Shown here piece by piece: positions 26,846 to 36,500 of a DNA stretch of 64,000 bases (its first letter is position 1; every line of letters starts with the position of its first letter). The DNA comes from CAYOBW01 sp964402115 (lineage in GTDB: Bacteria; Verrucomicrobiota; Kiritimatiellia; UBA8416; CAYOBW01): positions 6,359 through 70,358 of the forward strand of contig CAYOBW010000007.1 of assembly GCA_964402115.1 (NCBI GenBank), in the 5' to 3' direction. The translations under genes were made by a program, and so were the position numbers. The notes beneath the pieces are model-generated. The model searched no databases and was not told the DNA's origin. It saw only the letters and a list, made by a program, of their open reading frames with translations.

Positions 26846-29728
26846 ATGCACCGACAGAACGCAAGGCGGGGCTCGAAACCCGTAATCACGAAGACGGCCG
26901 CGCTCCTGGCGGCGCTCGCGCTCACGCTTGGCCTCGCTAACCGGTCGCCCGCGGCGGTGCGGCCGGCGTGCGTGTTCGGCGAGCACATGGTGCTGCAGCG
27001 CGACCGCCCCGTCCCAGTCTACGGCACGGCGGATCCCGGCGAGAAGGTCACGGTGGCCTTCGGCGGACAGCGACAGACCGCCACGGCCGACGCGCGGGGC
27101 AACTGGCGGGTCAACCTCGCGCCCCTGCCCGCTAATGCCACCGGCCAGCGCCTGGAGATCGCCGGCGCCGATGCGATCGCGTTCGACGACGTGCTCGTCG
27201 GCGACGTCTGGCTCTGCAGCGGCCAATCGAATATGGACATGCGCCTGGGGGGCTGCAAACGCCCCGAAGACGTGGCCGGTGCGGCGTACCCCGGCATGCG
27301 CCACTTCGCCGTCTCCGGGAACTCGTCCGACGTGCCGGCGAAGGAGCCCAGCGGTAATCCGAAGTGGACGGTCTGCAGCCCCGCGACGGCGTCCCAGTTC
27401 TCCGCGGCTGCTTTCTACTTCGCGCGCAAGCTCCAGCAGGAGCTGAAGGCGGCCATGCCCATCGGCCTGCTGCTGGCGTCGGTGGGCGGGACGAAGATCG
27501 ACCCGTGGCTGGCGCCGGAGGGGCTTTACGACATCCCCCTCCTGCAGCCGCTCCTGCAGCATCGGCCGCTGGCCGACGGCACGTTCTCCCTCTTCAATGG
27601 CATGGTTGCGCCGCTGGCCCCGTATGGCGTGCGCGGCGTGCTCTGGTACCAGGGCGAGAACAGCGAGCTCACCGTGCAGTCGCCCGACAGCTACTACCTG
27701 AAGATGAAGGCGCTGCAGCAGGGCTGGAGACGCTTCTGGGGGCAGGACGACCTGGCCTTCTACTTCGTGATGCTTGCGAATTACGGAGACCTCCTGCAGA
27801 CGGAAGCCCCGGTGCTCCACTCCGGCGGCTGGGATGCCGACACCCGTTTGCAGCAGGCCATGGCCCTGGCCCTGCCGCACGCCGGATGCGCTTCGGCGAT
27901 GGACATCGGCATCTCGAAGGTGAGCTGGGCCGGCTACCACCCCGAGAACAAGCTGGATGTCGGCGAGCGCCTCGCGCTCTGGGCGCTGAGGAACGAGTAC
28001 GGCCGTTCCGGCCTCGTCACGAGCGGTCCCGTCCTGCGCAACGTGGCCCTCTCCGGCAACACCGTCGTCTGCACCTTCAACCACGTCGGCGGGGGCCTCA
28101 TGGTTGGTTCGAAAGCCTGGTATGAACCGACGAAGGAAGTGCCCGACGGCCAGCTCCGGCGCTTCTCGATCGCCGGCGCCGACGGCAAGTGGCAGGCCGC
28201 GGACGCGGCGATCAAGGGCGACACGGTGGTCCTGTCGGCGCCGGCAGTCTCCGTGCCGCGCAAGGTTTCCTACGCCTGCTGGCAGAACCCCGAGGGCGCC
28301 AACCTCTACAACAAAGAAGGGCTGCCGGCCGCGCCGTTCCACGTGGAGGACGTGACGGTGCAACACACGATCGCCGCCTCCGCCGGGGCGGGCGGAAGCA
28401 TCTCCCCAGCCGGCTCCGCGGCGTACCCCTCGCGGGCGACGGCGCTCTACACGATCACGCCGGCCGCGGGCTACCACATCGCTGACGTGCTGGTGGACGG
28501 CGCATCGGTCGGCTCGCTGCCGTGCTACACCTTCGACCCGCTCGGGAAGAACCACACGATCGCCGCCAGCTTCGCCAGGCGCGCGCCGTCGTACACCGTC
28601 GCGGCCTCGGCCAACGGCGGCGGGCGCCTCACGCCCTCCGGCACGGAGAAAGTCGCGCAGGGCGGCCCCGTCCGTTTCTCGATCCTGCCCGACCCCGGCA
28701 ACCGCGTCGCGCTGAGCGTGGACGGCGTGTCGATCGGGCCGCGGGAGCAGTTCACGTTCGCCGATCTCCGCCAGAACCACACGCTTGAAGCCGTATTCGC
28801 CTGCACAATCCGCGCCACAGCCGGCTTCGGGGGCGCCGTTTCGCCAGCGGGCGAACAGGTCGTGCCCTACGGCGGCAACCAGTCGTTCGCCATCACGCCG
28901 CAACCCGGCTACGCCATCGCCAGCGTCCAGGTGGACGGCAAGGACAGGGGCGCGGCCCCCGCGCAGGCCTTCGCGAAGGTCACGGCCAGCCACACGCTGC
29001 ACGTGAAGTTCCGCGGCAACGCCGGCGCCCGCGGGAGCATCCCCCGCCCCGGCGACTTGCTCGTCGCCGCGCGCGCCGCAGCCCTGCCGGACACGGGCGA
29101 GGTCCGCGCCTGGCCGGCGCAGGCCCCCGCCGATAAGCCGCTCGGCGCCATCGGCCGGCCGACGGTCGAGACGATCGACGGCAGGAAGTACGCGCGGATC
29201 AGCCATGAAGCGGGCGACGGCTTCACGGTGGGCACATACGCCGAGCCGATCCCGTGCCACGGAGCGACGGTCGTGGCGGTGGCGCGGCCCATGCGCAAGG
29301 GCTCGCAGGCGGGCTGGGTGTCGCTGGTCGATGTGTTCTACGACCGCCTCGTGCTCGGCGTGCGCGACGATACGGGCAAGGTCTGCGTGCGCCGCAACGG
29401 CAGCCTGGAAACCAGCGAGGCGGCGGTTCCCGACGGGCAAGTCACCATTCTGAGCCTCGTGGTGCAGCCGGAGGGCCCGTACAGGGTGTACGCCAACGGC
29501 GTGGAGATCATGGCAAACAGCGGCAAGAACGCGCTGACGGAGCTAGTCCCCGGCAAGGCGGGGCCGTTTGCGCATCAGATCACCATCGGCCGCAATGCGC
29601 CTGACGGGTGGACGACGTTCAACGGCCAGATCGGCGACGTGTTCCTGTACAAGGCGGCGCTGACCGATGCCGAGCGCAAGGAGTTGGAGGCGTTCCTCGC
29701 GAAATCGCTGGAAGGGCCGGCGGAGTGA
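26846..29728 (+). CDS. Secreted sialate O-acetylesterase fused to bacterial-repeat and LamG-like domains
   Basis: 960 residues. The ATG at 26846 follows AGGGAGG at 4 bases; another ATG at 26842 is in a different frame. The signal peptide is TAALLAALALTLGLANRSPAA. The SASA esterase (about residues 35-505) has SGQSNMDM (nucleophile Ser), WYQGENSE and D-x16-H-P near SWAGYHPENK. After it come three bacterial repeat domains of the Flg_new_2 type (TIAASAGAGGSISPAGSAAY, then two diverged copies) at about 28360-29010. A LamG-like module follows (VFYDRLVLGVRDDTG, NAPDGWTTFNGQIGDVFLYK), the same as in the giant proteins downstream. It ends KSLEGPAE and lacks the G-T-x-x-I-V-R tail. The fusion probably tethers a deacetylase to glycan or to the surface. 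It may open a new unit after the ORF6N gene. Confidence 0.87.
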   Translation: MHRQNARRGSKPVITKTAALLAALALTLGLANRSPAAVRPACVFGEHMVLQRDRPVPVYGTADPGEKVTVAFGGQRQTATADARGNWRVNLAPLPANATGQRLEIAGADAIAFDDVLVGDVWLCSGQSNMDMRLGGCKRPEDVAGAAYPGMRHFAVSGNSSDVPAKEPSGNPKWTVCSPATASQFSAAAFYFARKLQQELKAAMPIGLLLASVGGTKIDPWLAPEGLYDIPLLQPLLQHRPLADGTFSLFNGMVAPLAPYGVRGVLWYQGENSELTVQSPDSYYLKMKALQQGWRRFWGQDDLAFYFVMLANYGDLLQTEAPVLHSGGWDADTRLQQAMALALPHAGCASAMDIGISKVSWAGYHPENKLDVGERLALWALRNEYGRSGLVTSGPVLRNVALSGNTVVCTFNHVGGGLMVGSKAWYEPTKEVPDGQLRRFSIAGADGKWQAADAAIKGDTVVLSAPAVSVPRKVSYACWQNPEGANLYNKEGLPAAPFHVEDVTVQHTIAASAGAGGSISPAGSAAYPSRATALYTITPAAGYHIADVLVDGASVGSLPCYTFDPLGKNHTIAASFARRAPSYTVAASANGGGRLTPSGTEKVAQGGPVRFSILPDPGNRVALSVDGVSIGPREQFTFADLRQNHTLEAVFACTIRATAGFGGAVSPAGEQVVPYGGNQSFAITPQPGYAIASVQVDGKDRGAAPAQAFAKVTASHTLHVKFRGNAGARGSIPRPGDLLVAARAAALPDTGEVRAWPAQAPADKPLGAIGRPTVETIDGRKYARISHEAGDGFTVGTYAEPIPCHGATVVAVARPMRKGSQAGWVSLVDVFYDRLVLGVRDDTGKVCVRRNGSLETSEAAVPDGQVTILSLVVQPEGPYRVYANGVEIMANSGKNALTELVPGKAGPFAHQITIGRNAPDGWTTFNGQIGDVFLYKAALTDAERKELEAFLAKSLEGPAE

Positions 29729-29762
29729 GGGCAGTCGACATGAGCGAAAAAGGGGAGCGGAA

Positions 29763-32700
29763 ATGAGTGTTGGAGGATCGCGTTTGGCGTTGGCCGCAAT
29801 CGTTATCGGACAGGCCCTGTGGGCGGGCACGTGCCCGGCGCTGGAGAAGGAGCGGTCGTTGCTCACGAAGGAGCCGGTCGGGGAACTGGCCGTCGCCGGC
29901 CGTCTCTCGATCGATCTCCACGCCGAGTTCATGGTGTCGCGGACCTACGAGAAGGAGACGGCCCTCAACTGGTACAACTGCGGCTACTCCGGCGGAGGCA
30001 GCCATAACCGCGTGGGCGGGAATTTCGGCGATTTCGGCCTGCACGTGCCGTACGCCGAGCGCGACGCCAGGTACCCGCGCGCCGTCAAGGTCGGCGCTGT
30101 GCCCGCCGTGCGTTTCGACGGCGGCGACGCGCTGAAGGGGAACTTCGCCGTCGAGACCAACTGCGCCGGCAGGCAGGACCTGGCGCTTGAAATCTGGGTG
30201 CGCGTCGAAGGCGCGCCCGGCAAGGCGGTCGTGCTGGGCTGGCAGTCACCGGACGGCCGGGAGACATCGGCCCCCCTGGCCCTCCCCCGCGGCTGCGAGG
30301 GGTCGGACAAATGGCGGCACGTGGTCCTCAACTGCACGCCGGACAGGGAGGATGCGTACCTGGACGGCAGGAAGGTGACGAGCGGCGCACGTACGACGGT
30401 GATCCGCGACGGCCACATCCCGGTGCTCGGCGGCGCCGCGTGGGCGACGCCCTCCTTCCGGGGCGACCTGGCGGCCGTGCGCCTGCACGACGCAGCCATG
30501 ACCGAAGAGGAGATCGCCCACAACTTCCAGGGCGGCGTGCCGCTGGGCACGGAGATGCACAACTGGTGGCGGAACGAGCCCGACAAGTGGTGGGTCCAGG
30601 AGTCGGCGCACTTCCGGCACTGCGTCGACAAAGAGACGATGCAGGGGTGGACGGAGCGGCAGCGCAAGGAGTTCCAGGACCGCGTGCCCGGCATGTTCAA
30701 CCTCGCCGAACTGATTTACCGCACCTACTCCGAGCGCCTTGCCATGCGGTCCTCCGTGGTCAGCCGGCGCCCGCAGATGCGCGGGGACGGCATCAAGTAC
30801 AAGACCCCGATCCAACCGTCGAAGGGCAGTTGGATGGGCGTGGACGACGACTTCGGCTGGGCCTGCCAGGGCGAAGGTCACATCAACCCGCACGAACTGG
30901 CCCACGGGTGGCAGGCGCAGACCGGCGGCGCCATGCAAGGCAATTTCTGGGAGGCGTGTGCCAACTTCCCGCAGACCTACAACGGCATCTACCAGACCCT
31001 GCCGCCCAGCTGTGTCAGCCGCACCGGCATGTACTTCCCGGCCCACGGGCGTAACTTCTACCACGACCGCCTGATGTTCGAGCACCTCTCGCAAACCCCC
31101 GAATACGGCCCGCTGTTCGTCTCCAAGCTGTGGTACGACGGCGCCACGGCCGGCGACCCCAACCCGTACCCGTGGGTGGCGTTCACGCGGCTGGACCCCG
31201 ATCCGCGTACGGCGCTGCCGTACGAGTACACCCGCATGGTGCAGCGCAACGTGACCTGGGACTACACGACCTTCGTCGACGCCAATGGCGGCAAGGGCAA
31301 CACCGGCTGCGGCAACGATGGCGTCGTGAGCGCGGAGAACCGGTACCTGGCCGAGGCCAACGCCAACAAGGCCGACATCCTGCGCTACGGGCGCGTGCTC
31401 CTGGAGCGCGTCCCGCTGGAGGCCGGCTGGTGGCGCGTGCCGAAGGAGATGGCGCCGCAGCAGCTCGGCTGGAACATCTGCCCGCTGAAAATCGCGGCAG
31501 GCCAGGTGTCGGCCACGCTGGCGGGCTACGTGCATCCCGAGCGCGGCTCCGACTGGCGCCTCGCGTTCGTGGGCGTGGACGCGCAGGGCAAGCCCGGCTA
31601 CGGCGAGATCGTCGGACCCGGCAAAGCCGCCACCTTCCGCGCGGCGGAGGGCCTGCGTGAGCTCTACCTGGTCGTGTGCGCGACGCCCACGCAGATCCTG
31701 CCCATCGACATGGTGGGTGACTTCCGCTCGTTCCCGCAGGAGCCGTTCGCGTACAAGGTGAAGCTGGAGGGCTGCGAGCCGCTTGACGTGCTCGCGCCGG
31801 CGCAGTCGAAGGCCGCGGGCGCCCCCCACCCCAACGGCGGCGGCTTCGTGGAAAGCACGGCGCAGGCGGAGGCCACGGCCTACGTCGGCCCCGGCGCGCA
31901 GGTGCTGGGCCGGTCCAAGGTGCTGGGCCACGCGCGCATCACCGATTTCGCGGTCGTGCGCGATGCGACCGTCCAGGACCATGCCGTGGTCAGCGGGCAC
32001 GCGCTCGTGGCCGAAGCCGTCATCCGCGATTACGCCAAGGTCCGCGACTGCGCCAGGGTCGTGAGGGCGACCGTTTCCGACCACGCGCGCATCCTCGAGC
32101 ACGCGGAGCAGAACTCCAAGCCGTGCGCCGGGTTCGCCACGGTCAAGGGCGGCGCCTCGTCCTTCGGCCCCGTCAGCGGCACGGCGCTGATCGACGGCTC
32201 CTACGCCAAGAGCAACGAGATCAAGAAGGGCAAGTGGTTCACCTGGAGCTGGGGTACGGGCAAGAACAACGGCGAACTCGACGAAGAGTTCGGGGGCCTC
32301 TACCTGCGCTACTCGTTCGAGTACGCCCACCCGTCTCTCGCCTGGGACGACTTCGGGGCGACATGGGGCCTGCTTGCCGGCGGCGCGCGCGTGGAGCGCG
32401 ACCCCGCCCGCACCCAGTCCACGAATCTCGTCTTCCGCGAAGACTTCGTGCGCACGATCGACCAGTGGGATCTCGGAGACTGGTTCGGCGCGGAGCTGAC
32501 GGGGTACGTCTTCCCGCCCGAATCCGGCGAGTACACGTTCTGGCTCGCCTGCGACGAGCAGGGGGAGGCGTGGCTCGGCAGCGGCCCGGACGCGTCCACC
32601 CTGCGGAAGATCTGCGTCGTCGAGCGGGCGTCGCCCGTGGATGGCCCCGAGGCCTGGACCCGCTACCCCTCCCAGCGGTCGGCCCCCGTGCGACTCGAGA

Positions 32701-33434
32701 AGGACAAACCGTATGCCATCCGCATCCGGCACGCGGAAGCCGGCGGGCGCGACGTGCTGCGCCTGGCCTGGTCGCGGCCCGGCGTCGAGCGGGCCATCGT
32801 CGGCGCGGGAGCGCCGCACCTGGGCGCCGAACCGTCGGGCGAGCGCAAGGGGCTGAAGCGCGTGGCCTGGCGCGATCCCGACGTGGCCGGCGGGCGCTTC
32901 GAGCGGCTGCTCGACCCGGAAAGCTACCGCAGCGGCAGGAAGCTCTCGGGGCGCGTGCTGACCCTCGACGGCAAAAGCGCGTACGTGGAGCTGCCGAAGG
33001 ACGTGGCCGACCTGCGCGATATGACGCTGGCCGTGGACGTCAAGTGGTCGGGCGGCGAGGATGCCCGCGTCTTCGAGTTCGCGGGCCGCGGTGACGACGC
33101 CATGTACCTGAGCCCCTCGCAAAACGGCAAGCTGGTCTTCGCCATCCGCCGAGGCGCGACGGAGCAGACTCTGGTGGCGCCGGCGCTCCGCCGCGACCAA
33201 TGGACGCGCCTGGCGGTCACGCTCAGCGGTGACACCGGCCGCCTCTTCGTCGACGGCAGGGAGGCGGCGCGCAACCCGCGCCTGACGCTCAACCCCGACG
33301 ACGTGGGCGCCACGCTCTGCCTGCTGGGCCGCGGCGTGCGCGGCAGGTTCCTGCGGGGTGCGCTGGACAATGTGGAGGTTCGCATGCTGAGCGGCCCCGG
33401 ACCGGCAGAGACGCCGGCAGAACCACGGCCGTGA
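29763..33434 (+). CDS. Large secreted DUF6055-like protein with HELAH motif, beta-helix, PA14 and LamG domains
   Basis: 1,223 residues; the ATG at 29763 follows AAAGGGGAG and the signal is GSRLALAAIVIGQALWAGTCPA. Domains in order: a LamG-type sandwich (about residues 60-270); a DUF6055-like region (WWVQESAHFRHCVDKE; ENRYLAEANANKADILRYGR) containing His377-Glu-Leu-Ala-His381, an HExxH zincin motif; a beta domain; an imperfect hexapeptide left-handed beta-helix (about 695-795: AYVGPGAQVLGRSKVLGHAR, then VVRDATVQDHAVVSGHALV); a PA14-like domain (VFPPESGEYTFWLACDEQGE); and a terminal LamG domain (YVELPKDVADLRDMTLAVDV). If the HExxH is real it would be a zinc metallopeptidase, perhaps aimed at glycoproteins, but a third metal ligand cannot be named with confidence. 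It follows the esterase gene by 34 bases. Confidence 0.78.
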   Translation: MSVGGSRLALAAIVIGQALWAGTCPALEKERSLLTKEPVGELAVAGRLSIDLHAEFMVSRTYEKETALNWYNCGYSGGGSHNRVGGNFGDFGLHVPYAERDARYPRAVKVGAVPAVRFDGGDALKGNFAVETNCAGRQDLALEIWVRVEGAPGKAVVLGWQSPDGRETSAPLALPRGCEGSDKWRHVVLNCTPDREDAYLDGRKVTSGARTTVIRDGHIPVLGGAAWATPSFRGDLAAVRLHDAAMTEEEIAHNFQGGVPLGTEMHNWWRNEPDKWWVQESAHFRHCVDKETMQGWTERQRKEFQDRVPGMFNLAELIYRTYSERLAMRSSVVSRRPQMRGDGIKYKTPIQPSKGSWMGVDDDFGWACQGEGHINPHELAHGWQAQTGGAMQGNFWEACANFPQTYNGIYQTLPPSCVSRTGMYFPAHGRNFYHDRLMFEHLSQTPEYGPLFVSKLWYDGATAGDPNPYPWVAFTRLDPDPRTALPYEYTRMVQRNVTWDYTTFVDANGGKGNTGCGNDGVVSAENRYLAEANANKADILRYGRVLLERVPLEAGWWRVPKEMAPQQLGWNICPLKIAAGQVSATLAGYVHPERGSDWRLAFVGVDAQGKPGYGEIVGPGKAATFRAAEGLRELYLVVCATPTQILPIDMVGDFRSFPQEPFAYKVKLEGCEPLDVLAPAQSKAAGAPHPNGGGFVESTAQAEATAYVGPGAQVLGRSKVLGHARITDFAVVRDATVQDHAVVSGHALVAEAVIRDYAKVRDCARVVRATVSDHARILEHAEQNSKPCAGFATVKGGASSFGPVSGTALIDGSYAKSNEIKKGKWFTWSWGTGKNNGELDEEFGGLYLRYSFEYAHPSLAWDDFGATWGLLAGGARVERDPARTQSTNLVFREDFVRTIDQWDLGDWFGAELTGYVFPPESGEYTFWLACDEQGEAWLGSGPDASTLRKICVVERASPVDGPEAWTRYPSQRSAPVRLEKDKPYAIRIRHAEAGGRDVLRLAWSRPGVERAIVGAGAPHLGAEPSGERKGLKRVAWRDPDVAGGRFERLLDPESYRSGRKLSGRVLTLDGKSAYVELPKDVADLRDMTLAVDVKWSGGEDARVFEFAGRGDDAMYLSPSQNGKLVFAIRRGATEQTLVAPALRRDQWTRLAVTLSGDTGRLFVDGREAARNPRLTLNPDDVGATLCLLGRGVRGRFLRGALDNVEVRMLSGPGPAETPAEPRP

Positions 33435-33514
33435 GGTTCCCCCTCCCGTGTCTGAAACACGACCAGGAGATACCTGTCAGGGGACATTTATAACGAGTCT
33501 TGATATATTCCCGC

Positions 33515-33543
33515 TTGAGATCGAACGCACTGTTGCGTATGAT
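33515..33543 (+). promoter_or_regulatory. Strong sigma70-type promoter upstream of the giant-protein genes
   Basis: TTGAGA at 33515-33520 and TATGAT at 33538-33543 are separated by exactly 17 bases; each differs from consensus at one position. Transcription would begin near 33550, giving a leader of about 20 bases before the GTG at 33570, with AGGAG at 33558-33562. The rest of the 135-base gap holds a small hairpin (CGTGT 33447-33451 with ACACG 33457-33461) and is locally A+T-rich. Confidence 0.65.
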
Positions 33544-33569
33544 TCAGACTAAGTAACAGGAGCGGCGTA

Positions 33570-36500
33570 GTGTCGCCTCAGCGCGCAGCACGCGGAGCAC
33601 GACAGGCAATGGACGCACGAAATCGCGCGAACTGGGTCGCAATGGCTCTGTGTGTCGGACTGACGGCGCTGCCGGGACCGCTGTCGGCGGCCGGCGAGTA
33701 CTGGGACACCGCGACCACCGCGGACCTGCAAGCCGGCGACGGGATCTGGGACGCGGACAGCACCGCGCTGTGGAGTGCCGGCACGGGCGGCAGCGATCCG
33801 CTCCTGACCTGGGCAAGCGGTGACGACGCCTTCTTCCAGGCGGCGGGACCGAGTACCGTAACCATCCCCGCCGGCACGATCCAGGCCAACTCCTTGACCA
33901 TCGGCGTGAACAACGGGGTGGCACTGACTCTCAACGGACCCGGCACGCTGCAGCTCAACAGCGCGGCGACGGCTCTCACCGTATCGGGCAACACGGACAC
34001 GTCGTCCCTCAACGGCCCCCTCACCCTTGGCGCCAACCAGACGTGGAGCATCGGCCGGACGCTCACCGTAACCGGCGTCATCGGCGGATCCGATCGCAGC
34101 CTGACGAAGGCCGGGGCCGGCACGCTGGTTCTCTCCTCCGCGGGAAATGCGCCGGGCAGGCTCGTCGTCTCCGCGGGTGCGTTCAGCCTGGACAATTCCT
34201 TCGCGACGCCGTCCCTGGCCTTGCAGGGCACGGCTGATCCGCTGGTCATCAAGGGCGCTAACCCGAGCTTCCTGATGAGCGCCGGAACGCTCGCGGTGCC
34301 AGGCAGATGGCGCCTGGCCCACGACGGCGGCTATGCGCGCGCCACGATCACGGGCGGCACGATCAACCACACGGCGGACGTCTTCCAGCTCGGCTTCAAC
34401 CAGGGGCGCTGCGTCGTGACCTTTGGCAACACGGCCACCTACAACGGCGCCGGTCGCACGCTGGACCTGTCCAATGCCAACGCCTGCAACACGCTTGTGG
34501 TCCTGAAGGACTCCGCGAGCGCCACGTGCGGGGCGATCAACATCAACACGACCAACAACGGGGCGAACCAGTACGGGATGATCAGGGTCTCCGATTCGGC
34601 CTCGTTGACGGGCAGTTCGCTGGTGGTCGGTGTCTCCCAGAACCAGAACAACGCCAACGTGTCATTGGCCACCGTCAACCAGGCGGGCGGAACCGTGACG
34701 GTGAACGGGACCGTCACGCTTGCGGCCAACAACATGCAGCTCAGCCCGGTGGTTGGCACGACGGGACTCCAGGGCACGTATAACCTGGCCGGGGGACTGC
34801 TGACCGCCAACCAGGTGCTGGGCGGAAGCGCGGGGGTCGGCGGCCAGGCCCGGCTGAACTTCCACGGGGGTACACTGGCGATCAACCCGGCGGCGAGCGT
34901 CGCACAGGCCGGCGACTTCATCCGGCTCACCAACATCGGAACCGATGGAAAGCTGTATGTGTACGAAGGGGGAACCATCGACACCGGCAGCAAGGCGGTC
35001 ACGATCAACCAGCCGTTCCTCGCCCCGACGGGCCAGGGCGTGGCGAGCATTCCTTATAGCGGGACAGCCACGACCGGCTACTTCGTCGCTCCGGCGGTTC
35101 GCATCACGCGGGGGGCGGGAGATACCACGGGCGCCGGGGCGACCGCCACGGCGGATATCGACCCCGCAACGGGGGCCTTCACCGGCATCACCATCACCAA
35201 CCCCGGAACGGATTACACGACGGCGCCCACGGTGGTGCTGGACTTCACCCAGGGCGCCGGCATCGCCGTGACCACGGCGACCTTGGCCGACAACAGCTAC
35301 GCCGGCGGCCTGACCAAGACAGGCTCCGGCACGCTGACGCTGTCGGGCGTCAGCACGTACGCCGGCAATACCACGATCGCGCAAGGCACGCTGAAACTCG
35401 GCGTGGCCGATGCGATTGCCGCGGGCGGGCTCGTCCTTGCCGCCGGCGGGACGCTGGACGCCAGCGGTTTCGCGGTGACCTTCGCGGGTGATGTAAGCTT
35501 TCAGGGCGGCACGCTCCTGAACGCCGCTGCGCTGACCAAGAACAGCGGCAGCTACGACGCCCAGTCCGGCAGCTGCGCGGTCAGCCTTTCCGGCTCGGCG
35601 GGCCTGGTCAAGACCACCGCGGGCGTCTTCACCCTCACGGGGAACCAGGCGTACACCGGCGCCACCGCCGTCAGCGGCGGAACGTTCCGTGTGGCCGGCA
35701 CGCTGGCGTCGAGCGGGGTGGCCGTGTCCGACGGTGCCACGCTGGCCGCGGCAGGTAATGGCGCGACAATCGGCAGCCTCACGCTCGGCAGCGCGGGCTC
35801 CGACCAGACCACCCTCGCGGTGACGACCGGCGGCGCGATCGTCTCCGTGACCGGCGCGAACGCGCTCACGGTCAACGGCCGGACCACGATTCACGTCGGC
35901 GGCACGCTCGCCGTCGGCCAACACTACCCGGTAGTGGACTTCGCAGGTGCCATCCAGGGGACCGGCTCGTTCGCGGTCACTTTCGCCGGCCGCACGGGCG
36001 GCCACCTGGTCACCAACCTCGTCACCACGTCGCTCGACGTGGTGGTCGACACCCTGGACAACCCGAAGTGGACCGGCGCCGCGGATGGCAACTGGGACAC
36101 GACCACGACGAACTGGACGCTGATCGCCGGCGGCACGCCCACGACGTTCATCCAGAACTCGGACAGCGTACGCTTCGACGACTCCGCCGCGGGCGCCGGC
36201 GATGTCAGCCTCACCGGCGCAATGTCGCCTTCCGCCGTCACGGTGAACAACGGCGGCAAGCCGTACGCGTTCGGCGGCCCCGGCAAGTTGACCGGCCCGA
36301 CGGGCCTGCTCAAGGAGGGCGGCGGCACGCTGCGGATCGACAGCAGCGGCAACGACTACGCCGGCGCCACGACGATCAGCGACGGCACGCTGCAGTGCGG
36401 TGTGGCGAACGCCCTCTCCGCCACGAGCGACATCGAGGTCTCCGGCGGCACGCTGGACCTCAACGGCCACGCCCTGACCAGCGCGGGCGGCGTGGCGCTG

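Noticed and set aside
26348..29440. Minus-strand open frame of 1,030 codons opposite the second SASA gene
   Set aside because: Same reason; it crosses the ORF6N/SASA junction and shows no domain or sensible start.
30246..33200. Minus-strand open frame of 984 codons opposite the HELAH protein
   Set aside because: Composition is a mirror of the + strand gene; no recognisable motif.
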